Made by a program: the position numbers and the translations under genes. This document shows positions 33,430-42,309 of a DNA stretch of 64,000 nt, piece after piece. Each line of letters begins with the position of its first letter. Position 1 is the stretch's first letter. The notes beneath the pieces are model-generated. The model made no database searches and had not been told where the DNA came from. It saw only the letters and a list, made by a program, of their open reading frames with translations. This stretch comes from Sporosarcina globispora (lineage in GTDB: Bacteria; Bacillota; Bacilli; Bacillales; Cytobacillaceae): positions 706,001 through 770,000 of the forward strand of contig NZ_LGUF01000007.1 of the NCBI RefSeq assembly GCF_001274725.1, in the 5' to 3' direction.

Positions 33430-34437
33430 TTGCCGATTATAGAGGTTGAACACCTAATGAAGGACTTTATGATTGCCAAAAGGGAGACAGGCTTCCTTGG
33501 CGCCGTGAAGAGCCTTGTGAAAAGAGAACATATTAAGAAGGAAGCTGTAAAGGACATTAGTTTTTCCATTAAAGAAGGGGAAATGGTCGGCTATATCGGA
33601 CCGAATGGGGCCGGAAAGTCCACCACCATCAAAATGCTGACGGGCATCCTTGTTCCAAGCTCAGGGAGTGTGAAGGTGAACGGCATAATTCCCTATGAAA
33701 ACAGGCAGGAAAATGCCAAGAATATCGGAGTGGTTTTCGGCCAGAGAACACAGCTTTGGTGGGATCTGCCTACGATCGAATCGTTTGAGCTGCTGAAGGA
33801 AATCTATCAGGTTTCGGATAAACGGTTTAAGGAAAACATGGACACGTTTACCGAGATATTGGGCCTCGATGAATTCCTGAATACACCGGTCAGGCAGCTG
33901 TCGCTTGGGCAAAGGATGAGGGCTGATATTGCCGCATCCCTTTTGCATGACCCGCAAATCCTATTTCTTGATGAGCCGACGATTGGCCTGGATGTCGTCG
34001 CCAAAGAGAAGATGAGGACCTTTATTAAAGAGATTAATAATGAGCGGAAAATCACAGTCATTCTCACCACACATGATATGGAGGATATCGAAAAGCTCTG
34101 TGAACGGATGATTCTTATTGATCACGGGCAGAAGGTTTACGATGGTGAAATCGCAGTGGTTAAAGAACGTTTTGGAAAAACGAGGACACTCATCGTTGAC
34201 TTGGAGGAATCGCCACATAACCTCCAGCTTAAGGGCGGAGAAGCTTTTAAAGAGGAAGCAAGCCGCTTCTGGATCCGATTTAACCGGGATGAAGTGTCAG
34301 CCTCAGAGTTAATTGCCCAAATTACCCAAACACATAACATCAAAGATTTAACAGTGGAAGAGCCTGCAATCGAATCCATCATCAGCCGCATTTACCAGGA
34401 GGGATATCAGGACCTGCCTGAAATCGTCAAAGTGTAA
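33430..34437 (+). CDS. ABC transporter ATP-binding protein (COG4586 type)
   Basis: A 335-residue ATPase. Walker A GPNGAGKSTTIKML (about residues 57-70), ABC signature LSLGQRMRADIAASLL, Walker B LFLDEPTIGLD, switch histidine TTHDMEDIE. The C-terminal 90 residues are the extension found in exporter ATPases of the DrrA/NodI class. TTG 33430 follows GGAGGG. It energises the two upstream permeases as an exporter of unknown substrate. A long interspersed repeat begins six bases after its stop. Confidence 0.9.
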   Translation: MPIIEVEHLMKDFMIAKRETGFLGAVKSLVKREHIKKEAVKDISFSIKEGEMVGYIGPNGAGKSTTIKMLTGILVPSSGSVKVNGIIPYENRQENAKNIGVVFGQRTQLWWDLPTIESFELLKEIYQVSDKRFKENMDTFTEILGLDEFLNTPVRQLSLGQRMRADIAASLLHDPQILFLDEPTIGLDVVAKEKMRTFIKEINNERKITVILTTHDMEDIEKLCERMILIDHGQKVYDGEIAVVKERFGKTRTLIVDLEESPHNLQLKGGEAFKEEASRFWIRFNRDEVSASELIAQITQTHNIKDLTVEEPAIESIISRIYQEGYQDLPEIVKV

Positions 34438-34443
34438 GCGGCA

Positions 34444-34626
34444 GAAAAGCGGAAGTGCCTTATCCACGAAGGAACGCAGACTAAAAGCGCCACGTCCTGT
34501 GTCAACGTCTGCATGACCCCCATCCTGGGGGCCTCAAGCATAAGACGGTCCTCCCGGAAAGGCGTTCTTTCCCTTTTTGGGAGGCTTGGCTTGTGACCTC
34601 GAGGGGGTAGGCGCTGGAGCTAGACA
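34444..34626 (-). repeat. Interspersed repeat copy R3 (long form)
   Basis: Starts GAAAAGCGGAAGTGCC just behind the ATPase stop and ends GGCGCTGGAGCTAGACA. The roughly 115-bp insert contains AAGGAACGCAGACTAAAAGC, CACGTCCTGT and CATGACCCCCATCCTGGGGG. The same insert occurs in R4 and R5. Confidence 0.9.
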
Positions 34627-34701
34627 AGCCCGGAAAAAATAGGCTCGGTCAATATGTCAATATTTTCTGAAAAATTGATATAATATATAGAGGTGATCAA
34701 A

Positions 34702-34896
34702 TTGATTCTATATTTGCTGGGCTTTTGTGCAGTATTGCTGGGAACAGGAATGTTTGTGGACTGGTGGCATAAAAAGCATGGAATTGACGATTTTGACCCT
34801 GAGGAAAATGAAAAGCATGTATCTGAGTCAGAGAGAGCCTACATCGAGTCCTATATGCATAACATGAAAAATGATCATCATAATGGAATGTCATAA
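34702..34896 (+). CDS. Small single-span membrane protein, 64 aa
   Basis: A 64-residue protein: one N-terminal membrane helix (LILYLLGFCAVLLGTGMFVD) followed by a charged tail (HKKHGIDDFDPEENEKHVSE) with several His near the end. TTG 34702 is chosen because GAGGTG lies six bases upstream. I do not recognise a named family. It is flanked on both sides by long copies of the interspersed repeat (R3 and R4), R4 starting at the base after its stop codon. Confidence 0.65.
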   Translation: MILYLLGFCAVLLGTGMFVDWWHKKHGIDDFDPEENEKHVSESERAYIESYMHNMKNDHHNGMS

Positions 34897-35083
34897 GAAA
34901 AGCGGAATCGCCTTGCCCACGAAGGAACGCAGACTAAAAGCGCCACGTCCTGTGGCAACGTCTGCATGACCCCCATTCTGGGGGCCTCAAGCACAAGACG
35001 AGCCTCGCGGAAGGCGTTCTTTGCCTTTTTGTGAGGCTTGGCTTGTGACCTCGAGGGGGTAGGTGCTGTAGCTAAACAGTTGT
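34897..35083 (-). repeat. Interspersed repeat copy R4 (long form)
   Basis: GAAAAGCGGAATCGCC begins on the base after the TAA of the small membrane protein gene; the element ends near GTGCTGTAGCTAAACAG. It is about 85-90% identical to R3 and R5 by eye. Confidence 0.9.
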
Positions 35084-35114
35084 CTAACTTCAGAATATAT
35101 ATATCATAATGTTG

Positions 35115-35140
35115 AAGAGCATGGCAGCTGCCATGCTCTT
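35115..35140 (+). terminator. Perfect palindrome, probable terminator
   Basis: AAGAGCATGGCAG followed by CTGCCATGCTCTT, a 26-bp perfect palindrome with a short TTTT tail, lies behind R4. Confidence 0.65.
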
Positions 35141-35149
35141 TTGCACAAT

Positions 35150-35181
35150 CAAAAAGAGGATGGTCACAAGTACCATCCTCC
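35150..35181 (-). terminator. Terminator of atoE
   Basis: Minus strand: GAGGATGGT and ACCATCCTC arms followed by five T. Confidence 0.85.
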
Positions 35182-35187
35182 TTGACT

Positions 35188-36507
35188 TTAGAAAAATAAA
35201 AACCCTATTGAAATAATCGCGCCGCTGACGAGCAGAGTCAGAACGCAGAATCCCATGATGTCTTTAGCTTTTAGGCCCGCAATAGCGAGTGCCGGCAGGG
35301 CCCAGAAAGGCTGGATTAAATTGGTCCAGGCATCACCCCATGCGACCGCCATGGCTGTTTTAGGGATGGAAGCTCCCATCGACTGAGCTGCTTCAAGCAT
35401 AATCGGAGCCTGAACAGCCCACTGGCCTCCTCCTGAAGGAACAAAAAAGTTTACAAGCCCCGCACTTAAAAACGTAAAGAAATGGAATGTGTAATCATTC
35501 GAAATGCTGACAAATGCTTCGGACATAACCGCCGCCAGCCCTGATGCGGTCATCATGCCCATGATTCCGGCATAAAAAGGGAACTGGATAATGATTCCGC
35601 TGGCTCCTTTTACTGCATTGAGGACGGCCTCGAGGAACTGTTTAGGCGTTCCATGGAAAAGGATGCCCAGGAATAGGAATAGGAAATTTACGATATCAAG
35701 ATTCAGGTTAAAGCCCTTTGTAGCAAAATAATAAAATAAGAACACGAGCCCAAGAATCCCGGCAAGCAAGGAAATGAGGCGGCTGTTTTCCAGACGTTCA
35801 GCTGGTGTCATCGCCTCTTTTTCAAGTGCAGCAGCCTGGATGTCATCTTGAAGAATGACAGGATCGACTACAATGGTCTCCTCTTTCGACGGCATCATAA
35901 AGCGGTTTACAAAAGGCAAAACCAATAATAGTGCGACAACAATAAAAATATTGTAGCCGGCAAAAATTGTCTGGTCAGTAGAGATGACGCCAATCATATC
36001 TTCGGAGAAGTGGCCTGGAGTAGCAATCGTCAATGGAATTGAGCCGGAAATTCCCCCGTGCCAGACAACGAAGCCGGAGTAAGCGCTTGCAATCAACAGG
36101 CGATAATCCACATTTTTCACTTTTTTGGCAAGCTCTTTTGCAAATAAGGCGCCAATAACGAGGCCAAATCCCCAGTTAATTAAGCTTGCAATCATCGATA
36201 CGAATGACACAATAATGATGGCCTGGCCTGGTGACTTTGCTAATGATGCCAGGGCACCTAATCCTTTTTTAAATATGGTGCTGCTGGCCAATACATGTCC
36301 AGTAACTAAAACCAGCACCATCTGCATAGAAAAAGTCAAGAGGCCCCAAAAGCCATTGCCCCAATGCTGAACCATCTGATAAGGTCCATTATCTGTAAAA
36401 ATCAAGCCTAATCCGAAAACCGCAAAAGTTAGGATAATAACAAATAAAAATGGATCAGGCAAATACCGCTGCATAATGCGGTTAAAGAAAGATACCAGTG
36501 CTTTCAT
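35188..36507 (-). CDS. atoE: Short-chain fatty acid transporter (AtoE family)
   Basis: A 439-residue membrane protein with about 11-12 helices. Family phrases: PDPFLFVIILTFAVFGLGLI near the N-terminus, GHVLASS, WHGGISGSIPLTIATPGH, and FFVPSGGGQWAVQAPIMLEA. AtoE proteins take up short-chain fatty acids such as acetoacetate or butyrate. ATG 36507 has GGAGG nine bases upstream. No acetoacetate or butyrate genes are adjacent. Monocistronic. Confidence 0.88.
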   Translation of the reverse strand: MKALVSFFNRIMQRYLPDPFLFVIILTFAVFGLGLIFTDNGPYQMVQHWGNGFWGLLTFSMQMVLVLVTGHVLASSTIFKKGLGALASLAKSPGQAIIIVSFVSMIASLINWGFGLVIGALFAKELAKKVKNVDYRLLIASAYSGFVVWHGGISGSIPLTIATPGHFSEDMIGVISTDQTIFAGYNIFIVVALLLVLPFVNRFMMPSKEETIVVDPVILQDDIQAAALEKEAMTPAERLENSRLISLLAGILGLVFLFYYFATKGFNLNLDIVNFLFLFLGILFHGTPKQFLEAVLNAVKGASGIIIQFPFYAGIMGMMTASGLAAVMSEAFVSISNDYTFHFFTFLSAGLVNFFVPSGGGQWAVQAPIMLEAAQSMGASIPKTAMAVAWGDAWTNLIQPFWALPALAIAGLKAKDIMGFCVLTLLVSGAIISIGFLFF

Positions 36508-36654
36508 GATGCAACCTCCAAATTTTATTTTTCAACCTATTATATATATTTTCTGTAAAATTCGATCTATTCCTTCTTTTCTGAAATAATTATTGTCTTA
36601 AAAGCTTTTGAGATTTAAATTAGGAAAGTAAACATCGAAAAGGAGACTGGGGAC

Positions 36655-37143
36655 ATGGACGTAAAATTAATAAAAGCGGCACTTGGGGATCGGGACATCG
36701 TAAGAAACATGTATGCTTTCTATCTGCACGATTTAACAAAATATACTGAAGCACTCGAAGTAAATGAAGAAGGCACATTCGAATTTGATGCATTTTCATT
36801 AATCTGGGACAAAGAAGGCATTGAACCTTTTTTCATTAAGGCTGATGGGAAATTGGCAGGATTCCTGCTGCTTTTGCGTGCACCCTTTTTGAAAAAAGCA
36901 GACTACTGTATCAATGACTTTTTCCTTTACAACTCGTTCAGAGGGAAAAACGTGGGTCAAGCCGCTATCGAACTGCTGTTTAGAGAATATAAGGGCACCT
37001 ACTATATCGAGCAATTAAAACGAAATGAGCCTGCCGTCCGCTTTTGGAAAAAGGTATATCGCGATTATCAGTTAGATGTTCAAGAGACTTCAAGAATGGA
37101 AGATGGGGAAGAGTGTGTTGGGCAGTTTATGAAAGTGGAATGA
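36655..37143 (+). CDS. GNAT-family N-acetyltransferase
   Basis: A 162-residue protein. The GNAT core is visible as KLAGFLLLLRAPF (strand 4), DFFLYNSFRGKNVGQAAIEL (pyrophosphate loop, degenerate RGKNVG for R/QxxGxG/A) and YYIEQLKRNEPAVRFWKKVY (motif B). Substrate unknown. ATG 36655 follows AAAAGGAGA. The 52-bp repeat array begins 15 bases after its stop. Confidence 0.83.
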   Translation: MDVKLIKAALGDRDIVRNMYAFYLHDLTKYTEALEVNEEGTFEFDAFSLIWDKEGIEPFFIKADGKLAGFLLLLRAPFLKKADYCINDFFLYNSFRGKNVGQAAIELLFREYKGTYYIEQLKRNEPAVRFWKKVYRDYQLDVQETSRMEDGEECVGQFMKVE

Positions 37144-37158
37144 TAGATTAAAGTTTGA

Positions 37159-38610
37159 GTCCAGTGCTCATTCGGACAGGAGAAGAGGAGATTCAAGAGA
37201 ACCAGTCCGAATCCGGTGGTCATTCGGACAGGAGAAGAGGAGACTCAAGAGAACCAGTCCGAATACAGTGGTCATTCGGACAGGAGAAGAGGAAATTCAA
37301 GAGAACCAGTCCGAATACGGTGCTCATTCGGACAGGGGAAGGGGAAATTCAAGAGAACCAGTCCAAATCCGGTGGTCATTCGGACAGGAGAAGAGGAGAT
37401 TCAAGAGAACCAGTCCGAATCAGGTGGTCATTCGGACAGGAGAAGGGGAAATTCAAGAGAACCAGTCCGAATCCGGTGCTCATTCGGACAGGAGAAGGGA
37501 AAATTCGAAAGAACCAGTCCGAATCCGGTGGTCATTCGGACAGGGGAAATTCGAAAGAACCAGTCCGAATACGGTGGTCATTCGGTCAGGAGAAGAGGAG
37601 ACTCAAGAGAACCAGTCCGAATACGGTGGTCATTCGGACAGAAGAAGAGGAAATTCAAGAGAACCAGTCCGAATACGGTGCTCATTCGGACAGGGGAAGG
37701 GGAAATTCAAGAGAACCAGTCCGAATCCGGTGCTCATTCAGACAGGAGAAGAGGAAATTCGAAAGAACCAGTCCGAATCAGGTGGTCATTCGGACAGGAG
37801 AAGAGGAGATTCAAGAGAACCAGTCTGAATACGGTGCTCATTCGGACAGGGGAAGGGCAAATTCAAGAGAACCAGTCCGAATCCGGTGCTCATTCGGACA
37901 GGAGAAGGGGAAATTCGAAAGAACCAGTCCGAATCAGGTGGTCATTCGGACAGGAGAAGAGGAGATTCAAGAGAACCAGTCCGAATACGGTGCTCATTCG
38001 GTCAGGAGAAGAGGAGACTCAAGAGAACCAGTCCGAATACGGTGGTCATTCGGACAGAAGAAGAGGAAATTCAAGAGAACCAGTCCGAATACGGTGCTCA
38101 TTCGGACAGGGGAAGGGGAAATTCAAGAGAACCAGTCCGAATACGGTGCTCATTCGGTCAGGAGAAGAGGAGACTCAAGAGAACCAGTCCGAATCCGGTG
38201 GTCATTCGGACAGAAGAAGAGGAAATTCGAAAGAACCAGTCCGAATCCGGTGGTCATTCGGACAGGATAAGGGGAAATTCAAGAGAACCAGTCCGAATAC
38301 GGTGCTCATTCGGACAGGAGAAGGGGAAATTCGAAAGAACCAGTCCGAATCAGGCGGTCATTCAGACAGGAGAAGAGGAAATTCGAAAGAACCAGTCCGA
38401 ATCAGGTGCTCATTCGGACAGGAGAAGAGGAGATTCAAGAGAACCAGTCTGAATACGGTGCTCATTCGGACAGGAGAAGAGGAGACTCAAGAGAACCAGT
38501 CCGAATACGGTGGTCATTCGGACAGGAGAAGAGGAAATTCGAAAGAACCAGTCCGAATACGGTGGTCATTCGGACAGAAGAAGAGGAAATTCGAAAGAAC
38601 CAGTCCGAAT
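37159..38610 (+). repeat. Tandem array of about 29 units with 52-bp period
   Basis: The word CAGTCCGAAT (or a one-base variant) starts at 28 positions from 37203 to 38601. Every spacing is exactly 52 bp except one of 46 bp (37515 to 37561); a further unit lacking about 8 bp leads the array. Each unit has GTCCGAAT, about nine bases (CCGGTGGTC), ATTCGGAC, then a purine-rich 27-bp stretch (AGGAGAAGAGGAGATTCAAG and AGAACCA). The first three parts form a hairpin. Because 52 is not a multiple of 3 and units lack stops, long open frames arise in all three plus-strand frames; none has a start context, so I call no gene. This fills the gap 37144-38610. Confidence 0.95.
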
Positions 38611-39127
38611 ATCGTAGAGACCAAACCGTTTTCTTTCCTCCTGAATTGGAAATACCCCATTGCAAGCCCTACTATCGTGAACACAGACCATTGGTTTACA
38701 CCCCAGTGGAAAAAGGAGTATCTCATCGCCTCGCGGGCAGCATCTATAGTTAAAGGATCCATGCCTTCCCTTGGCGGAGTAAAATAATGGCTCATTGGCT
38801 CGGCAATTCCCCAGAAAACCAATCCAATTCCAAAACCTGCGCTAAATAACATCCCGATCCATGTGAAAAATGGATAATCCGCTTTATCTTCATCATTCCC
38901 AAGCTTGATGCGGCCAGATTTACTGATAGCCAGAAAGATACAGAATAAGACAAAAACAAGACCGAAATGAAGTAAAACCAGCCAAATGCGTATGTAGTAA
39001 AATCGAAAGCTTTTGCTGCAGCACTGGCAAACAAATTAGGACCTATGGCTCCCAGTAACACTAAAAACGTTATAACAACGGCTGAAACCCAAAATACACT
39101 ATTTATCCTGCCGGACTTATCATTCAA
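38611..39127 (-). pseudogene. Truncated, frameshifted BCCT transporter (OpuD/BetL type)
   Basis: From TTG 39127 (GGGGGG six bases upstream) the frame encodes the start of a betaine/choline/carnitine transporter, including AFGWFYFISV. It then needs a one-base correction near 38965 to continue as CIFLAISKSGRIKLGNDEDK, then GMLFSAGFGIGLVFWGIAEP and WGVNQWSVFTIVGLAMGYFQ. At about 38611 homology ends where the 52-bp array begins, roughly 170 residues into a family of about 500. The 3' two-thirds is absent from the window. This is a dead gene. Confidence 0.85.
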
Positions 39128-39344
39128 TAAAATCCCCCCTGAATATGCCAATCACATTTGTATTTTGGTCTTCTTTTCTGTCCAATCAACTTTGGGATTT
39201 GTAAAATGCAGGCTCAACTCTATAAAATGGAATTAAATAGAAGGGGAAATGCAGTGCAAAAACGTAGAAAGAAGCATATCTCTAAACTACCTTACCCTTA
39301 AAATGATGACATAAACACACTTTGACTTAAAAAGGAGTGCTCAT

Positions 39345-40007
39345 ATGGATATTCGTTTATTAATAGAGCTCTTTGAGAAAAACAAAGATGAAGAAAAAGC
39401 AATCCCCATGCAAAACTATATGAAAAACAACTTCCCCTTCCTGGGAATTAAGTCACCTGAAAGAAGAGCCCTGTTAAAAGAATTTTTCAATGAGACAGGC
39501 CTTCTGAAGCTGGAGTTTAATCCAGCTTTTGTTGAAGCCTTATGGGACATGGAAGAGCGTGAATATCAGGCTGCCGCCCTCGACTACATCGGGAAATTCA
39601 CCAGGAAACTGGACAAAAGCCATCTCGCATTAGTTGAAAAATTGATCACAACCAAATCCTGGTGGGATACCGTCGACATGCTTGCCACCCATGCAGTGGG
39701 CGCTATTGCTGCCAAAAACCCGGAAGTTATTCCCGAAAAAATAGAGGGATGGGCAACCAGCAAAAACATGTGGCTCCGCCGGACTGCTATCCTCTTTCAG
39801 CTAAAATACAAAACCCGAACAGATGAAGACTTACTATACCGCTATATCCTTTCAAACAATGACAGCAAAGAATTCTTCATCCAAAAAGCCATTGGCTGGG
39901 CTCTTCGTGAATATTCCAAAACGAACCCTGAATCAGTAAAAAAGTTTATTGAATCCAATACACTTGCCAAATTGAGCATTAGGGAAGGGAGTAAGTATTT
40001 AGGTTAG
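39345..40007 (+). CDS. AlkD-like DNA alkylation repair enzyme (HEAT-repeat DNA glycosylase)
   Basis: A 220-residue all-helical protein with the AlkC/AlkD HEAT-repeat pattern: MQNYMKNNFPFLGIKSPERR near the N-terminus, WDMEEREYQAAALDYIGKF, and TTKSWWDTVDMLATHAVG, which holds the conserved Trp and Asp of the AlkD active cleft. AlkD excises positively charged alkylated bases such as N7-methylguanine. ATG 39345 follows AAAAGGAG. Monocistronic. Confidence 0.88.
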   Translation: MDIRLLIELFEKNKDEEKAIPMQNYMKNNFPFLGIKSPERRALLKEFFNETGLLKLEFNPAFVEALWDMEEREYQAAALDYIGKFTRKLDKSHLALVEKLITTKSWWDTVDMLATHAVGAIAAKNPEVIPEKIEGWATSKNMWLRRTAILFQLKYKTRTDEDLLYRYILSNNDSKEFFIQKAIGWALREYSKTNPESVKKFIESNTLAKLSIREGSKYLG

Positions 40008-40097
40008 ATTCTTATTAGGGAGAGCATTTATTTAAAATAACCCAAAGAACATGTTAGAATGGCATGAAAAATACTACAGCCAGAAGGTGAAATTCAA

Positions 40098-40955
40098 ATG
40101 ATCAAATGTATTGCCAGTGATATGGACGGAACGCTTTTAACCGCCACACAGAAAATCACGCCTGAAAATATTAAAGCCATTAAAACAGCACAGGAAAAAG
40201 GAGTGGAAGTCGTCATCGCAACCGGGCGCTCCTACTTTGAAGCAAGCTTCGTCCTCGATGAAGCCGGCATTTCCTGCCCGATTATTTGTGCAAACGGGGC
40301 AGAAGTAAGAGCTGCAGATGGAAAAGTTGTATCCTCCAATCCGCTCGACAAGGACCTGGCTAAAAATGCCGCCTATATCCTTATACAGAACAATGTTTAT
40401 TTCGAGGTATACACAAACCAGGGTACCTATACCATTGATGAAGACCGTGGCGTCTCCATCATTGTCGATATCTTTCTGAGCGGGAATCCGGAGGCAGATA
40501 TTGATGAGGTGACAAAAGCGGCGGAAGAGCGCTTTACAAAAGGGCTGGTGCGAAAAGTGAGCAGCTATGATGAGCTTTTCAACAGTGACGAGCACCAAAT
40601 ATACAAGCTGCTGGCCTTCTCGTTCGAACCGGATTTTCTCGTTTCCGCAAAAGAAGATTTGCTTAAGCTTGAGGGCATGGCAGTAAGTTCATCAGGGGAT
40701 GAGAATCTGGAGCTGACAAGCGTCAATGCCCAAAAGGGAATTGCCCTTGAAGCTTTTGTAAATGAAAAAGGAATCTCGCTTCTGGAAACAATGGCCATTG
40801 GCGATAACTATAATGATCTGTCCATGTTCAAACGCGCAGGAAGGTCCGTTGCCATGGGCAATGCCGATGACATCATTAAAGCACAGTGTGATGCTGTGAC
40901 ATCCGCAAATGAAGAGAGCGGTGTAGCCAAGGCAATCTGGGAAGTCCTGAAGTAA
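40098..40955 (+). CDS. Cof-type HAD-IIB phosphatase
   Basis: A 285-residue cytoplasmic phosphatase. HAD motif I CIASDMDGTLL carries the nucleophile Asp and the general acid Asp. Motif II is in VVIATGRSY, and motif IV is MAIGDNYNDLSMFKRAGRSV with a C2B cap between. Cof-family enzymes dephosphorylate sugar phosphates, flavin precursors or similar; substrate unknown. Likely co-transcribed with the sugar dehydrogenase gene 24 bases downstream. Confidence 0.88.
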   Translation: MIKCIASDMDGTLLTATQKITPENIKAIKTAQEKGVEVVIATGRSYFEASFVLDEAGISCPIICANGAEVRAADGKVVSSNPLDKDLAKNAAYILIQNNVYFEVYTNQGTYTIDEDRGVSIIVDIFLSGNPEADIDEVTKAAEERFTKGLVRKVSSYDELFNSDEHQIYKLLAFSFEPDFLVSAKEDLLKLEGMAVSSSGDENLELTSVNAQKGIALEAFVNEKGISLLETMAIGDNYNDLSMFKRAGRSVAMGNADDIIKAQCDAVTSANEESGVAKAIWEVLK

Positions 40956-40979
40956 AATTTCAAGGGAGATGAAAGCTGG

Positions 40980-42065
40980 ATGAAAAAGGTGTTAGGTGCG
41001 AGTCTGCTGGTTTTTGGTCTGCTGGCCGGATGCTCAAGTGCCGGCGAGGATAATAGGGGGAAACAGGTCGAGGATCAGGAGGCCAGCCTTCCTGCCGGTG
41101 CAGAGCCGGAAATACTGGCGGATGAGCTTGATATTCCCTGGTCCATTGCCAAAACTGGTGAAACCTTTTACATGACGGAAAGACAGGGAAGCATTGTGAA
41201 GGTGGAGGAAGGCAAGAAAGAACGCCAAAAGGCCGAGCTTGCGAAAAAGCTTTCTACGGCATCTGAAGCCGGCTTGCTCGGCTTTGTGCTGGCACCCGAT
41301 TTTTCACAATCTAATGAAGCGTATGCCTATTACACCTATGAAAACACCTCAGGCCAGTTTAATCGTATAGTGGTCCTCCGGCTTCAAGACGGAACGTGGA
41401 AAGAGGAGAAGCTTTTGCTCGATAAAATCCCGAGCGGGCAATTCCACCACGGCGGCCGTCTTGAAATTGGCCCTGACGGGAAGCTTTATGCTACTGCAGG
41501 CGATGCTGCCACTGATCCGGAAATTGCTCAGGATGTAAATTCCCTGGGAGGAAAAATATTAAGAATGAATCTGGATGGCAGCGTACCGGAGGATAATCCT
41601 TTCAGCGGTTCCTATGTCTATAGCTACGGCCACCGCAATCCGCAGGGGCTTGTCTGGGCTGAGGATGGGACATTATATGAAAGTGAGCACGGTCCCTCGG
41701 CAAATGACGAAATCAATCAGATTCTCCCCGGGAAAAATTACGGGTGGCCTGTCATAATTGGGACTGAAAAGAAAGAAGGCATGGAATCACCGCTTTTTAC
41801 CTCCGGTGATGACGAAACGTGGGCTCCGTCCGGAATGGCGTATTATAAAGGCAAGCTTTACACCGCTGCCTTAAGAGGCAGTGCCGTTCTTGAGTTTGAT
41901 CTGGAAACAAAGAATGTCAGGAAAATTGTTTCTAACTTAGGAAGAATCAGGGACGTCTTTATTGAAGGGGATGTGCTTTATTTTATCAGCAACAATACGG
42001 ACGGACGCGGCAATCCGCTTGAGAAGGATGACAAACTCTATCAAATTCAGCTTTCGGATATATAG
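40980..42065 (+). CDS. PQQ-dependent aldose sugar dehydrogenase-like lipoprotein
   Basis: A 361-residue lipoprotein with lipobox LAGC (Cys18), exposed outside the membrane. It is a six-bladed beta-propeller of the soluble glucose dehydrogenase/YliI family: IPWSIAKTGETFYMTERQGS, FHHGGRLEIGPDGKLYATAG (active-site His region), and GHRNPQGLVWAEDGTLYESE, then HGPSANDEINQI. Such enzymes oxidise aldoses with PQQ; whether PQQ is available in this cell cannot be told. Its stop codon overlaps the first base of repeat R5. Confidence 0.87.
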   Translation: MKKVLGASLLVFGLLAGCSSAGEDNRGKQVEDQEASLPAGAEPEILADELDIPWSIAKTGETFYMTERQGSIVKVEEGKKERQKAELAKKLSTASEAGLLGFVLAPDFSQSNEAYAYYTYENTSGQFNRIVVLRLQDGTWKEEKLLLDKIPSGQFHHGGRLEIGPDGKLYATAGDAATDPEIAQDVNSLGGKILRMNLDGSVPEDNPFSGSYVYSYGHRNPQGLVWAEDGTLYESEHGPSANDEINQILPGKNYGWPVIIGTEKKEGMESPLFTSGDDETWAPSGMAYYKGKLYTAALRGSAVLEFDLETKNVRKIVSNLGRIRDVFIEGDVLYFISNNTDGRGNPLEKDDKLYQIQLSDI

Positions 42066-42252
42066 AAAAGCGGAAGCGCCTTGCCCACGAAGGAACGCAG
42101 ACTAAAAGCGCCACGTCCTGTGGCAACGTCTGCATGACCCCCATCCTGGGGGCCTCAAGCACAAGACGAGCCTCTCGGAAAGGCGTTTTTTGCCTTTTTG
42201 GGAGGATTGGCTTGTGACCTCGAGGGGGTAGGCGCTGGAGCTAGACAGTTAT
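42065..42252 (-). repeat. Interspersed repeat copy R5 (long form)
   Basis: Begins GAAAAGCGGAAGCGCCTTGC at the last base of the preceding stop codon and ends TAGGCGCTGGAGCTAGACAG. Carries the same long insert as R3 and R4. Confidence 0.9.
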
Positions 42253-42281
42253 CAAAGTTAAAGTTATACTTTTCTACTTAT

Positions 42282-42309
42282 AAAAAGAGCCTGGCAGCAG
42301 TGCCAGGCT
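42282..42309 (-). terminator. Terminator of the tetR gene
   Basis: AGCCTGGCA (42288-42296) and TGCCAGGCT (42301-42309) pair; the minus strand then runs into CTTTTTA. Confidence 0.82.

Noticed and set aside
37159-38610. CRISPR array
   Set aside because: Repeat and spacer parts are both nearly constant between units, no cas genes are in the window, and the period is carried by the whole 52-bp unit.
37155-38787. Long open frames over the repeat array (up to about 520 codons, Arg/Glu/Ser-rich repeat protein)
   Set aside because: All three plus-strand frames are open because the unit lacks stops and 52 is not a multiple of 3; there is no ribosome binding site or plausible start, and substitutions do not respect codons.
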